From: Spirochaetaceae bacterium UBA6243
Lineage (GTDB): Bacteria; Spirochaetota; Spirochaetia; Treponematales; Rectinemataceae
Direction: 5' to 3'
Assembly: GCA_002441395.1 (NCBI GenBank)
Contig: DJVZ01000022.1
Location: 1 to 64,000, forward strand
DNA: 64,000 nt
The notes under the pieces are model-generated. The model was not told where the DNA came from and ran no database searches. It saw only the letters and a list, made by a program, of their open reading frames with translations. The translations under genes and the position numbers were made by a program. Shown in pieces: positions 1-8,836 of the stretch (positions are counted from its first letter, which is position 1; the number at the start of each line of letters is the position of its first letter).

Positions 1-1068
1 AACCAGTTGCTTGTAGAAATGGACGGATTCGATTCGACAAGTGGGCTCATCATTGTCGCAGCCACAAACCGGCCCGATGTACTTGATCCAGCCCTACTCA
101 GGCCGGGGCGCTTTGATCGGCAAGTCCTGGTCGACAGGCCTGATATGCTGGGCCGCGAAGAAATCCTCAAAATTCATTCCAAGCCTATCAAGATGGATCC
201 ATCAGTCGATCTTTCGAAGATTGCGCGAAGTACTCCAGGGTTTGTCGGTGCTGACCTCGCCAATGTCGTGAATGAAGCGGCGCTGCTTGCAGTGCGCGCT
301 GGGCGCAAAAAAGTAAAAGAAGAAGATTTCCAGGAAGCGATAGAGAAAGTAGTTGCTGGCCTTGAAAAGAAAAACAGAATGATCAATCCAAAGGAAAAAC
401 AAATTGTGGCTGTCCATGAGACAGGCCATGCGATTACGGCCGCTTTCACTCAAGGCGCCGATCCGGTACGAAAGATTTCGATCGTCCCCCGCGGATTCAG
501 CGCGCTTGGCTATACGCTTCAGATGCCCCTTGAGGACCGCTATCTCGTCACCGAAGAAGAACTTCTTGGCCAGATCGATGTCCTCTTGGGCGGACGGGCC
601 GCCGAAGAGCTTGTGTTTCATTCAATCTCAACCGGAGCCTCAAACGACATCGCCCGTTCTACTGAAATTGCAAAGCGAATGATTACGGACTACGGCATGT
701 CCGAAAAATTCAAGAACGTTGCGCTGACCAAAAGAGGCGCAGGGTTGCCCGGTTCTCAGCAGATGGCCGATCCCTTTGCTACCAGAGAATACAGCGAAGA
801 AACACAACGCTATATCGATGAAAAGATAGCTTCGATTGTCGATGAGCGCTATAACCATGTGGTCAGCCTTCTTAAAGAAAAACGTGAAATGCTCGACCGC
901 ATTTCGTCGCTTTTGCTTGAAAAAGAAGTAATCGAAGAATCTGAATTTGCAGCGCTCACTGAGGAAAGCCGCAGCGAAAAGGCAATTGCGGGGGCCATGC
1001 CGGTCGATGCAGCCGTTTCCTCATCGGGTACAACTGAGTCCCCCGCGCTGCCTGCGTCGAATTCGTAA
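1..1068 (+). CDS. ftsH: ATP-dependent zinc metalloprotease FtsH (5' end outside window)
   Basis: Membrane-anchored AAA+ protease that degrades membrane and short-lived cytosolic proteins. The window opens in frame inside the AAA module ([10 protein letters not shown]), and 355 codons are visible. The second region of homology is seen as RPGRFDRQ, followed by the AAA lid. The zinc site HETGH is encoded at 415-429, and the SNDIARST segment that supplies the third metal ligand in this family follows. The tail is Ser/Ala/Pro-rich and poorly conserved. The N-terminal membrane segments and Walker A lie upstream and cannot be judged. It is separated from fabH by about 105 nt holding a palindrome. 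Identity is near certain. Confidence 0.97.
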   Translation, partial: NQLLVEMDGFDSTSGLIIVAATNRPDVLDPALLRPGRFDRQVLVDRPDMLGREEILKIHSKPIKMDPSVDLSKIARSTPGFVGADLANVVNEAALLAVRAGRKKVKEEDFQEAIEKVVAGLEKKNRMINPKEKQIVAVHETGHAITAAFTQGADPVRKISIVPRGFSALGYTLQMPLEDRYLVTEEELLGQIDVLLGGRAAEELVFHSISTGASNDIARSTEIAKRMITDYGMSEKFKNVALTKRGAGLPGSQQMADPFATREYSEETQRYIDEKIASIVDERYNHVVSLLKEKREMLDRISSLLLEKEVIEESEFAALTEESRSEKAIAGAMPVDAAVSSSGTTESPALPASNS

Positions 1069-1101
1069 GCGTGTCTTATGAAATTATGACATTTTTACCA
1101 C

Positions 1102-1120
1102 TATTGTCATATTGACAATA
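1102..1120. promoter_or_regulatory. Perfect inverted repeat upstream of fabH, candidate operator
   Basis: Arms TATTGTCA (1102-1109) and TGACAATA (1113-1120) are perfectly complementary around a 3-nt spacer, giving a 19-bp dyad of the size bound by dimeric TetR/MarR-type regulators. It lies 54 nt before the fabH start, and a related half-site (ATGACA) sits just upstream at 1086-1091. It is not followed by a T-run, so it is not a terminator. Binding by a lipid-synthesis regulator is inference from position only. Confidence 0.5.
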
Positions 1121-1173
1121 ATACTCCCCTGTGATTGACTTCTCGCATCTCTGAAGAATAAGGAGAGATGCAT

Positions 1174-2151
1174 ATGTCCGTAGTGATCAGATCGATTTCT
1201 TCATATGTGCCGCCTGTCCGAATCACGAATGAAGAGCTCGCGGCACGGATGGAGACTACCGATGAATGGATTCGTTCCCACACCGGCATCGGAGCACGGC
1301 ATATCGCTCCCGATGGCGTACAGACGAGCGACATGGCTGTAAGTGCCGCACAAAGTGCGTTGGAAAAAGCAAAAATCGGCACCTCTGATATCGATTATAT
1401 CATTGTGGCGACTGCGACGCCCGACTACTTCGGCTTTCCTGCGACGGCCTGCATTGTACAGGATAAGCTTGGCGCCTATGGAGCATCTGCCTTCGACGTG
1501 ACCGCTGGCTGTACCGGCTTCATCTATGCGCTCAATATCGCTTCAAGTATGCTTGAGTCATCGCATGGAAGACACGCGCTGGTCATTGGAGCTGATGGCT
1601 TGAGTCGAATTGTAGACTGGAATGACCGCTCGACCGCAGTGCTGTTTGGCGATGGAGCGGGCGCCGCGGTCGTGTCCCGAATCGACGAGGGTGGACGCGG
1701 ATGCCTCTCTTTTATTCTCGGCGCGGATGGGAGCGGAGCAAAAGAGCTGTATCTTGTTCAGCCTGAAAGAACGCAAGCATTCGATCGTCAGCAGCCGGTC
1801 GTGCCCGTGATTTCGATGAATGGCAAAAAGGTATATGACTTTGCGGTGAAATCGATCACAGTCGTCATAGAGCGACTTCTTCACAAAACTGCCTATCGTC
1901 TTGAGGATTTCTCATGGATTGTGCCTCACCAGGCGAATGCACGCATTGTGCAGGCCGCCGCCAAGCGCTTTTCAATTCCGATGGACAAAATCTATATGAA
2001 TATAGAAGAATACGCGAACACCTCTGCCGCGAGTATCCCTCTGGCGCTTGCCGAAATGGATGAAAAAGGTCTTCTGAAACCCAATGATTTGGTGATGCTT
2101 GTCGGTTTTGGTGCCGGGCTTACCTATGGAGCAGCCGTTGTTCGATGGTAA
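1174..2151 (+). CDS. fabH: 3-oxoacyl-ACP synthase III (KAS III)
   Basis: Condenses acetyl-CoA with malonyl-ACP to start fatty-acid chains. It is 325 aa, the usual family length. The catalytic triad is visible: Cys113 in AGCTGF, His252 in PHQANARI and Asn282 in YANTSAAS. Start chosen at 1174 because the AGGAG at 1161-1165 is 8 nt upstream; the ATG at 1168 is only 2 nt from it. The gene stands alone between ftsH and fabF, without the acpP, fabD and fabG genes that often accompany it. A 19-bp palindrome upstream may control it. Confidence 0.95.
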   Translation: MSVVIRSISSYVPPVRITNEELAARMETTDEWIRSHTGIGARHIAPDGVQTSDMAVSAAQSALEKAKIGTSDIDYIIVATATPDYFGFPATACIVQDKLGAYGASAFDVTAGCTGFIYALNIASSMLESSHGRHALVIGADGLSRIVDWNDRSTAVLFGDGAGAAVVSRIDEGGRGCLSFILGADGSGAKELYLVQPERTQAFDRQQPVVPVISMNGKKVYDFAVKSITVVIERLLHKTAYRLEDFSWIVPHQANARIVQAAAKRFSIPMDKIYMNIEEYANTSAASIPLALAEMDEKGLLKPNDLVMLVGFGAGLTYGAAVVRW

Positions 2152-2250
2152 AAGCGTGCGCATGGCAGCATTCCTTCACATTGCCGCATGCTATACTACG
2201 TCAATAAGCAATAGCTCAATTCCCGATCCCCAAAAAGGAGATAAGAAAAA

Positions 2251-3531
2251 ATGCAAATTGAAGTCGCAGTCACTGGCCTTGGAATAATAAGCCCCATCGG
2301 GACTTCGGTCGATGAATTTTGGAACAATTGTACACATGGCGTGAGTGGCGTCGGCCCCATCACGCATTTTGATGCATCAAAGGTAGAGAGCAAGATAGCC
2401 GCGGAGGTTAAGAATTTTGATCCTTCCCAATGGATCGAACGAAAAGAAGCGCGAAAAATGGCACTCTTCTCTCAATATGCGGTTGCGGCGGCAGCTCAGG
2501 CATGGAATGATGCCGGGCTTCCTGAAAACATTGAATCGCAAAAGCCTGGAGACAAGGCCCACATTGATTCTGATCGCATTGCGGTAGTGGTAGGCAATGG
2601 CATTGGCGGGCTTGATGTATTCACCGAATCACATGCCAAAATGTTGCAGGATGGACCTGACCGAATACCTCCAATGACTATTCCCCTTATGATCGCGAAC
2701 GAAGCGGCAGCCAATATTGCCATGCGCTTCGGCATCCACGGGCCTGCTCTCACTCAGGTGACAGCGTGTGCTTCGGGCACCGACGCCCTTGGCCAAGCCC
2801 TCGATCTTATCCGTGCAAACAGGGCCGATATCGTCATTGCAGGCGGCACAGAAGCGGCCATCACCGAGTTTGCAATAGGAGCATTTTGCAGGCTCAAGGC
2901 ACTCTCGACATCCTACAACGATCAGCCGCAGCTCGCTTCGAGACCTTTCGACCGCGACAGGGACGGATTCGTTATGGGTGAAGGAGCGGGCATTCTCATT
3001 CTTGAGCGGCTCGACCATGCAGCGGTCCGTAACGCAAAAATCCACGCGCACTTCGCTGGATACGGCTCAAGCTGTGATGCATATCATCTGACCGCTCCTC
3101 AGCCCGAAGGAATTTTCGGTGCGAAAGCCATAGAGCTCGCGCTCAAAGATGCCGGCACGCAGCCAAAGGACATTGGCTACTACAATGCGCACGGGACAGG
3201 CACGGAGCTCAATGATCCCATGGAGAGCAGGATGCTGAAGACTGCCTTTGGCTCCCTGGCTTCAACTTTAAAGATCAGTTCGACAAAAAGCATGACGGGA
3301 CACTGCATCGCCGCGGCGGGCGCAATCGAGGCGATTGTGTGCATCAAGGCACTTGAAACAGGCGTGCTCCCCCCGACCATTCACCTGGACAACCCCGACA
3401 CCGAGAATGGATGCGATCTGGATTATATTCCAAATGTGGCTCAGTCTTATGCCGTTAAAACCGCGATGTCCGCAAGCCTTGGATTTGGCGGGCACAACGG
3501 TGTGGTCATCTTCAAGGCCGCCGATGCATGA
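2251..3531 (+). CDS. fabF: 3-oxoacyl-ACP synthase II (KAS II)
   Basis: Chain-elongating condensing enzyme of type II fatty-acid synthesis. It is 426 aa with thiolase fold. The active-site Cys173 lies in TACASGTDAL, His314 in HGTGTELND, and Lys346 and His351 in the KSMTGHCIAAAG segment. The ribosome site AAGGAGAT lies just before the ATG. The 99-nt gap after fabH contains a good -10-like TATACT but no convincing -35, so it may be read from the fabH promoter or its own. Single-domain and full length. Confidence 0.95.
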   Translation: MQIEVAVTGLGIISPIGTSVDEFWNNCTHGVSGVGPITHFDASKVESKIAAEVKNFDPSQWIERKEARKMALFSQYAVAAAAQAWNDAGLPENIESQKPGDKAHIDSDRIAVVVGNGIGGLDVFTESHAKMLQDGPDRIPPMTIPLMIANEAAANIAMRFGIHGPALTQVTACASGTDALGQALDLIRANRADIVIAGGTEAAITEFAIGAFCRLKALSTSYNDQPQLASRPFDRDRDGFVMGEGAGILILERLDHAAVRNAKIHAHFAGYGSSCDAYHLTAPQPEGIFGAKAIELALKDAGTQPKDIGYYNAHGTGTELNDPMESRMLKTAFGSLASTLKISSTKSMTGHCIAAAGAIEAIVCIKALETGVLPPTIHLDNPDTENGCDLDYIPNVAQSYAVKTAMSASLGFGGHNGVVIFKAADA

Positions 3532-3537
3532 AACCTG

Positions 3538-3566
3538 TTGCAAGGTTTGCGGTAGAATACTAAAAT
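3538..3566 (+). promoter_or_regulatory. Predicted sigma-70 promoter for fabZ-fabV-rsmE
   Basis: TTGCAA (3538-3543), 17-nt spacer, TAAAAT (3561-3566). It lies directly after the fabF stop and about 50 nt before the fabZ start. The same -10 hexamer appears at the predicted pfp and gcvT promoters in this window. Predicted by eye only. Confidence 0.55.
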
Positions 3567-3618
3567 TGTTTTAATTTTGCATTTTTCGCGACACTTACAT
3601 CCAAAAAGGCGGCGGGTA

Positions 3619-4038
3619 ATGAATGATATCGAATCGTATCTTCCACACAGACCCCCATTTTTATTCGTGGACGACGTATATATCAAAGATGATACAATTT
3701 TTGCGGAGCATACTTTCCACGCCGAGGATTGGTTCTTCAAGGGGCATTTCCCCGAATTTCCTATCGTGCCCGGAGTTCTGCTGGTGGAGAGTATGGCACA
3801 GGCGGGCGGTGTCGGGGCAAAACTGATGGACATTTATCCCATAAGCCTCTTCATGCTTGCAAAAATCAAGGAGGCCCGGTTCAAACGACCGGTGCGCCCT
3901 GGCGATACCATGAAGATGGAAATCACAAATGTCAGAGCGTCCACTGTATACCTCCATCAAAGAGGAATCGGGAAGGTCGGCGACACAATAGTTGCCGAGG
4001 CCGAATGGATAAGCATTGCCTCAGGAGTACCAGAATGA
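3619..4038 (+). CDS. fabZ: 3-hydroxyacyl-ACP dehydratase
   Basis: Dehydrates 3-hydroxyacyl-ACP to trans-2-enoyl-ACP. It has 139 aa, the normal length for a single hotdog domain. The catalytic His43 sits in GHFPEFPIVPG and Glu57 in LLVESMAQAGG. Start taken at the ATG at 3619 because the protein then begins MNDIESYLPHRPPF, as in the family. Only a weak purine-rich ribosome site precedes it. The gene overlaps fabV by ATGA, so dehydration and the following reduction are translationally coupled. Confidence 0.95.
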   Translation: MNDIESYLPHRPPFLFVDDVYIKDDTIFAEHTFHAEDWFFKGHFPEFPIVPGVLLVESMAQAGGVGAKLMDIYPISLFMLAKIKEARFKRPVRPGDTMKMEITNVRASTVYLHQRGIGKVGDTIVAEAEWISIASGVPE

Positions 4039-5252
4039 TCCTTAAACCAATGGTTCGCAACAATATCTGCATCAATGCTCACCCCATGGGATGCCGCGCC
4101 GAGGTTCGCCTGCAGACGGGCCGGGTAAAGGCATTTCGGGACAGGTTGACAAATTTCGACAAAAACGGCCGTGGCACGCCCAAGCCAACGCATGTGCTCG
4201 TAATTGGCTGCTCGACGGGATACGGGCTGGCATCGAGGCTGGTTGCGGCGTTTGGCTACGGCGCCGATACCGTCGGTTTTTCTTATGAAAAGGAGCCCTC
4301 GAGCACAAAACCGGGGACACCGGGCTGGTACTTCAATCATGAATTTGACGCACTCGCCGCCGAAGCAGGCCTCTTCGCGCGCACTTTCTCCGACATCGAC
4401 GCATTTTCACACGCCGCGAAGGACAAGGCGATCGAACTCGCCAGGGAGCGGGGCTTTCAGTACGACCTCATCATTTATTCACTCGCAAGCCCCGTGCGTA
4501 CCGACCCCGAGACCGGCACACTCTATCGTTCGGTGATAAAACCGATCGGACGGCAGTACGCCGGGCGCACCCTCGATGTGTTTACGGGCAAAATCGCGGA
4601 GGCCACCGTTCAGCCGGCCACAGAGGAGGAAATCGCGCAAACGATAAAAGTCATGGGCGGTGAAGACTGGCAATTGTGGATTGACGCGCTCGATAAAGCG
4701 GGAGTGCTCGGCCGGGACGCGATAACTCTCGCCTATTCCTACCTCGGGCCCCCGTTCTCCTGGCCCATCTATCGCGACGGCACTATCGGGCAGGCAAAAC
4801 TCCATCTTGAAAAGACTGCTCAAGCCCTCAACGAACATTACCAGGACGCAAAAGGACTGCGCGCTTTTGTCTCCATCAACAAGGCCGTTGTCACGAGGGC
4901 AAGCGCAGTCATCCCTGTGATTCCACTCTATATTTCAACCTTGTTCAAGGTGATGAAAGAGCGAAATATACACGAAGACTGTGTCGATCAGATGATACGA
5001 CTATTTGCCGAGCGGATTTACCGAAAAGGTGAAACGCAAATTCCCGTCGACACAGAAGGCCGGATCCGCGTCGATGATCTGGAGATGGGCCCTTCGGTTC
5101 AGAATGAAGTGAGCGCGCGCCTGGCGATGGTCGACGAATCGAATCTCCATACGCTTGCAGATCCCGATGGTTTCAGGAACGACTTTTTAAGGGCACATGG
5201 ATTTGAGGTGCCGGGTGTCGATTATGAGCAAGAGGTTCTCTCGTTCGAATGA
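4035..5252 (+). CDS. fabV: Enoyl-ACP/CoA reductase, FabV type
   Basis: NADH-dependent trans-2-enoyl reductase completing each elongation cycle (or acting on enoyl-CoA, as described for the Treponema denticola enzyme). It has 405 aa and begins MILKPMVRNNICINAHP, the family hallmark. The nucleotide loop GCSTGYG follows, and the Y-x8-K catalytic pair is Tyr246 and Lys255 in PIYRDGTIGQAK. It overlaps fabZ at the 5' end and rsmE at the 3' end by ATGA. FabV enzymes are generally insensitive to triclosan (family knowledge). No FabI or FabK is visible here. Confidence 0.95.
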   Translation: MILKPMVRNNICINAHPMGCRAEVRLQTGRVKAFRDRLTNFDKNGRGTPKPTHVLVIGCSTGYGLASRLVAAFGYGADTVGFSYEKEPSSTKPGTPGWYFNHEFDALAAEAGLFARTFSDIDAFSHAAKDKAIELARERGFQYDLIIYSLASPVRTDPETGTLYRSVIKPIGRQYAGRTLDVFTGKIAEATVQPATEEEIAQTIKVMGGEDWQLWIDALDKAGVLGRDAITLAYSYLGPPFSWPIYRDGTIGQAKLHLEKTAQALNEHYQDAKGLRAFVSINKAVVTRASAVIPVIPLYISTLFKVMKERNIHEDCVDQMIRLFAERIYRKGETQIPVDTEGRIRVDDLEMGPSVQNEVSARLAMVDESNLHTLADPDGFRNDFLRAHGFEVPGVDYEQEVLSFE

Positions 5253-6040
5253 ACCTTTGCATTCTCAATTCATCGGATATGCTGCAGAGTCTCTCTCGGA
5301 AGGATCGCCGAGCACAGCACATACTCGAAGTACTGAAGAAAAAAGCGGGCGACCGCTTTCGCGCAGGCAGCACAGACGGGCTTGTCGGTTGGGCTTCATT
5401 GGAGTCAATAACAGATGAAAGAATCGTGCTTCGCTTTATCGCCGAGCACCCTGCTCCACCCTTGCGCCCTGTGCGCGTCATGCTTGGCACTGTGAGGCCG
5501 ATCCAGGCCGCACGAATTGTCAAAGAACTCACCACCCTGGGTGTGAGCAGCATTGCTTTTTTCCCGACGGAACTCGGAGAAAAGTCCTATACTCAATCCA
5601 ATTTCTATGTACAAAAAGAATATTATATGCATGCGCAGGACGGAGCCGAGCAGGCTGGCAATCCCCGCCTCCCAGAAATCGACCTTGTATGGTCCCTGAA
5701 AAAAGCGCTGGAACAGGTCGAGCACATTGAAGCCTCTGAATTCACAGCGCCTTTACAGCAAGCTGACGGTCTTCAGTCCGTGGACGGCACATTGAGTCCG
5801 CGTACTACCAAAATTGTATGCCACCCCGATTGCGCAGCAACTCCTTTGAGCCACATGTCTCTTTCGGGGACACCCGTTATTCTGGCGATTGGGACTGAGC
5901 GCGGATGGACCGAGCACGAACTCGAGCAATTTCTGCAGAGCGGCTTTGCTCTATGTGCCCTTGGCGATCGGATACTAAAAACGGAGACTGCCGCTGCTGT
6001 GGCTGTCTCCGTTGTGCTTGCAAGGCTGGGATATTTTTAA
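5249..6040 (+). CDS. rsmE: 16S rRNA (uracil1498-N3)-methyltransferase
   Basis: SPOUT-class methyltransferase that modifies U1498 of 16S rRNA with SAM. It has 263 aa, the normal length. The knot-forming signatures are visible: KELTTLGVSSIAFF in the middle, AIGTERGWTEHELE, then LGDRILKTETAAAVAV near the end. The start overlaps the fabV stop (ATGA), so it is the last gene of the fabZ-fabV-rsmE unit. Its end is convergent with the ATPase gene, only 7 nt apart. Confidence 0.9.
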   Translation: MNLCILNSSDMLQSLSRKDRRAQHILEVLKKKAGDRFRAGSTDGLVGWASLESITDERIVLRFIAEHPAPPLRPVRVMLGTVRPIQAARIVKELTTLGVSSIAFFPTELGEKSYTQSNFYVQKEYYMHAQDGAEQAGNPRLPEIDLVWSLKKALEQVEHIEASEFTAPLQQADGLQSVDGTLSPRTTKIVCHPDCAATPLSHMSLSGTPVILAIGTERGWTEHELEQFLQSGFALCALGDRILKTETAAAVAVSVVLARLGYF

Positions 6041-6047
6041 TTCAGTT

Positions 6048-8177
6048 TTAACGGACACTTAAACCTTTGTCATTGTATCTGACGGCCCGCAGCGAGTTCA
6101 GCACGGCGAGGAGGGATACTCCGACATCGGCGACTACGGCTTCCCACATGTCTGCCCGGCCGACGCTTCCGAGCAAGACGAAAGCTCCCTTTACGACGAG
6201 TGCAAAAACGACGTTCTCCATGACGATGGAATGTGTGAATGCCGAAATTCGCAAAGCAAGCGGAATGCGTCCGATGTCGTCATCCATGACGACGACGTCG
6301 GCAGCTTCGATGGCCGCATCTGAACCAAGGCCGCCCATCGCGAATCCCACGTCCGAACTTACAAGGACGGGCGCGTCGTTCATCCCGTCGCCGACAAACG
6401 CCACTTTTCTTCCCGCAGGTTCCTGCGCTTTTATCGCTGCAAATTTTTCTACTTTATCCTGCGGAAGAAGCCCGGCATAATATTCATCGATGCCGAGACT
6501 CGCCGCCACCTTTTTCGCGACAGTTTCGCCATCGCCCGTCAGCATAACGACCTTGCGGACACCCTGTCGCCTGAGCTCCTTAATCGAGGCGGCCGCTCCA
6601 TCCTTCACTGCATCTGAAATCAGAATGTAGCCGGCATAGACATCGTCGACCGTGACATGAACCACCGTACCCCTGACGTCGCAGACATCATGCGCCACCT
6701 TGTGTTCGTGAAGCATTCGATCGTTGCCTGCCATGACGACGTGCCCGTCGACGACGGCCACCACGCCATACCCCTTTTTCTCCACGATATTGGTCACCGA
6801 AGCCGCGGCGCCAATGGCCGAGGCCGCTTCCCGTATCGACCGCGCGATAGGATGCGGAGACACGCTTTCCGCGCCAGCGGCGTACCGCAGCACTTCCATC
6901 CCCGAAAACCCATTGTGCGGCACGACCTCCGAAACCGCAAAAACGCCTTTCGTCAAGGTACCCGTCTTGTCGAACACGACCGTATCTATTTTCGTCATGG
7001 CGTCAATGTAATTCGCCCCTTTGACGAGCAACTTGTGGCGCGATGCACTGCCCACTCCGCCGAAATACCCCAACGGCACCGACACGACAAGGGCACAGGG
7101 GCAGGAAATGACGAGCAGCACGAGGGCCCTGTACACGTAGTCGCCGAACGTAGCGCCAGGGATGACAAGAGGGGGAACGACTGCTATGAGAGCAGCCAGA
7201 ACGACGACGACTGGCGTATAGACGGAGGCAAACTTCGTTATGAATTTTTCGGTAGGAGCCTTGTTGGCCGACGCATTCTCGACAAGCTCCAGTATGCGCG
7301 CCACGGCCGACTGGCAGAATTCCTTCGTAACGCGGACAACAAGCCTGCCGCTATCGTTCACATAGCCGGCCAGCACGGCATCGCCGGGCCCTACTTCCCT
7401 GGGTACGGATTCGCCCGTCAGCGAGGACGTGTCGACAAACGAAGAGCCTTCCACAATCTCGCCGTCCAGGGGTACCCGCTCGCCGGGCCGCACTTCCACG
7501 CTCTGCCCAATCGCGACCGATTCGGGTGATATGGTTTTGGATACGCCGTTTTCGACGACCCGCGCAAAGTCCGGGCGCAGGTCCATGAGCTGGACGATCG
7601 ACCGGCGCGATTTGTCGACAGCCTTATCCTGCAAAAATTCGCCGACCGCATAAAAGAGCATGACGCCCACCGCCTCGGGAAGCTGGTGAATGGCGATCGC
7701 CCCAAGTGTCGCGATTGCCATCAAAAACATTTCGTTGAAAACCCGGCCATGGACAATACTCAGCACCGCCGATTTCAGCACAGGATATCCAACCAGCAGA
7801 TAGGCAGGAATGAGTACCGCATATTCCGCGATGGAATACGGCGTATTGTGGAGCTGTGTATGAAATACCGAACCCGCGACAAATAGAATAGCAGAAACAA
7901 CGAGTTTGGCTATCTCGACCCGACTATTTCCCTCTTCCTCCTGTTCGTTTCCGCTGCTGCCGGCACTACCGTTGTTGGCTGCGACCAGTTCGACTTCCGG
8001 TTCAACCTGCCTTATGATGCTTCGCGCTTTTTCCTCCGAAGCGCCGGCAATCACCAGCGTCTTCGTCGCAAAACTGACCGTGGCGGATTCCACATCGTCG
8101 CATTTGTTCAATGCCGTTTCTATTTTGTTCGCGCACTGCGCGCAATCCAAGCCTTTGAGGTAATACTTGTCGGCCAT
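6048..8177 (-). CDS. Heavy-metal-translocating P1B-type ATPase (Zn/Cd/Pb efflux type)
   Basis: Inner-membrane pump expelling divalent soft metals. It has 709 aa. One N-terminal heavy-metal-associated domain carries Cys12-x2-Cys15; an acidic/Ser-rich linker (about 70-85) leads to the membrane domain. Landmarks are TGES, the intramembrane C359-P-C361, phosphorylated Asp403 in DKTGTLTKG, SPHPIA and GDGMNDAP. The last membrane segment contains ADVGVSLLAVLNSLR, the Zn/Cd/Pb-type signature rather than the copper one. It follows the ArsR-family gene by 17 nt in the same transcript. The metal is inferred, not seen; CadA or ZntA would be the closest names. Confidence 0.93.
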   Translation of the reverse strand: MADKYYLKGLDCAQCANKIETALNKCDDVESATVSFATKTLVIAGASEEKARSIIRQVEPEVELVAANNGSAGSSGNEQEEEGNSRVEIAKLVVSAILFVAGSVFHTQLHNTPYSIAEYAVLIPAYLLVGYPVLKSAVLSIVHGRVFNEMFLMAIATLGAIAIHQLPEAVGVMLFYAVGEFLQDKAVDKSRRSIVQLMDLRPDFARVVENGVSKTISPESVAIGQSVEVRPGERVPLDGEIVEGSSFVDTSSLTGESVPREVGPGDAVLAGYVNDSGRLVVRVTKEFCQSAVARILELVENASANKAPTEKFITKFASVYTPVVVVLAALIAVVPPLVIPGATFGDYVYRALVLLVISCPCALVVSVPLGYFGGVGSASRHKLLVKGANYIDAMTKIDTVVFDKTGTLTKGVFAVSEVVPHNGFSGMEVLRYAAGAESVSPHPIARSIREAASAIGAAASVTNIVEKKGYGVVAVVDGHVVMAGNDRMLHEHKVAHDVCDVRGTVVHVTVDDVYAGYILISDAVKDGAAASIKELRRQGVRKVVMLTGDGETVAKKVAASLGIDEYYAGLLPQDKVEKFAAIKAQEPAGRKVAFVGDGMNDAPVLVSSDVGFAMGGLGSDAAIEAADVVVMDDDIGRIPLALRISAFTHSIVMENVVFALVVKGAFVLLGSVGRADMWEAVVADVGVSLLAVLNSLRAVRYNDKGLSVR

Positions 8178-8194
8178 GGTCCATCCCCTCTCTC

Positions 8195-8545
8195 TCAGGT
8201 AAGTTCGATATAGTGTTCACGGGCCTTCTCTATAAGCGCAAGGACATGTTCGTCTGCCAGCGAATAGAAAACCATCTTGCCCTCCCGGCGCGCCTTCACG
8301 AGGTTGAGCGCCTTCAGAAAACGGAGATGATGCGAAACGGCAGGCAAGTTCGTCTCGAGGATATATGCCAGATCGCAGACGCAAAGTTCCCTTTTGGACA
8401 GAAGATAAAGAATCTTTACCCGCGTCTCGTCTGCCATGGCCTTGAACAATTCCGAAAGCCCCGCGACGTCGATGAGCGAGGCGCGGAGCCCCGGCGCCGT
8501 TTCGCTGCACGTAATGCTGTATTGGCTGCAAAGATCGTCGTTCAC
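8195..8545 (-). CDS. ArsR/SmtB-family metal-sensing repressor (CadC-like)
   Basis: Winged-helix repressor released from DNA by metal. It has 116 aa. Both classical metal sites can be read: Cys55 and Cys57 in ELCVCDL together with N-terminal Cys6 and Cys13 (alpha3N site, Cd/Pb), and Asp98, His100, His111 and Glu114 in the last helix with exactly the SmtB alpha5 spacing (Zn). It is the first gene of an operon with the metal ATPase. The 22-bp palindrome just downstream of its -10 box is the likely operator, implying autorepression. Confidence 0.92.
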   Translation of the reverse strand: MNDDLCSQYSITCSETAPGLRASLIDVAGLSELFKAMADETRVKILYLLSKRELCVCDLAYILETNLPAVSHHLRFLKALNLVKARREGKMVFYSLADEHVLALIEKAREHYIELT

Positions 8546-8637
8546 GAAGACCTCCTTCGGGACTATGGCGCGGCAAACACCACAAATCGGCGGCCGCTCC
8601 GTGCCCGGCCCGTATTCGACGCCATTCCCACTGCGAA

Positions 8638-8659
8638 CGATTGCTCAATTAAGCAATCG
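8638..8659. promoter_or_regulatory. Inverted repeat, probable ArsR-family operator
   Basis: Arms CGATTGCT (8638-8645) and AGCAATCG (8652-8659) are perfectly complementary around CAATTA. The site begins 9 nt downstream of the predicted -10 box of the repressor-ATPase promoter, so bound protein would block initiation. No T-run follows, which argues against a terminator. Confidence 0.6.
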
Positions 8660-8668
8660 TTTAATCGT

Positions 8669-8697
8669 ATGGTACTATTGAAAACCAAAACGGTCAA
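8669..8697 (-). promoter_or_regulatory. Predicted promoter of the metal-efflux operon
   Basis: On the minus strand: TTGACC (8692-8697), 17-nt spacer, TACCAT (8669-8674). The transcript would start within or beside the palindrome at 8638-8659 and run into the ArsR gene. Confidence 0.6.
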
Positions 8698-8778
8698 GCA
8701 TACACGGTTGCGCCGGGTGCGAAGAGCCGTCAGAGGTGGCGCCGGACGGCTTCCTCCGGGATGGTTGGCGAGCCGGGC

Positions 8779-8808
8779 TTGACGAAGGCAGGCCGATTCG
8801 GGTAAAGC
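8779..8808 (+). promoter_or_regulatory. Possible promoter of asnB
   Basis: TTGACG (8779-8784) followed at 17-18 nt by GTAAAG/TAAAGC. Upstream is a 7-bp hairpin (AGCCGTC 8725-8731 with GACGGCT 8745-8751). The remainder of the 291-nt divergent gap holds the ArsR promoter and operator and nothing else I recognise. Weak -10, low confidence. Confidence 0.3.
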
Positions 8809-8836
8809 GTTCTATTACTATCTGGAGGAACATAGC

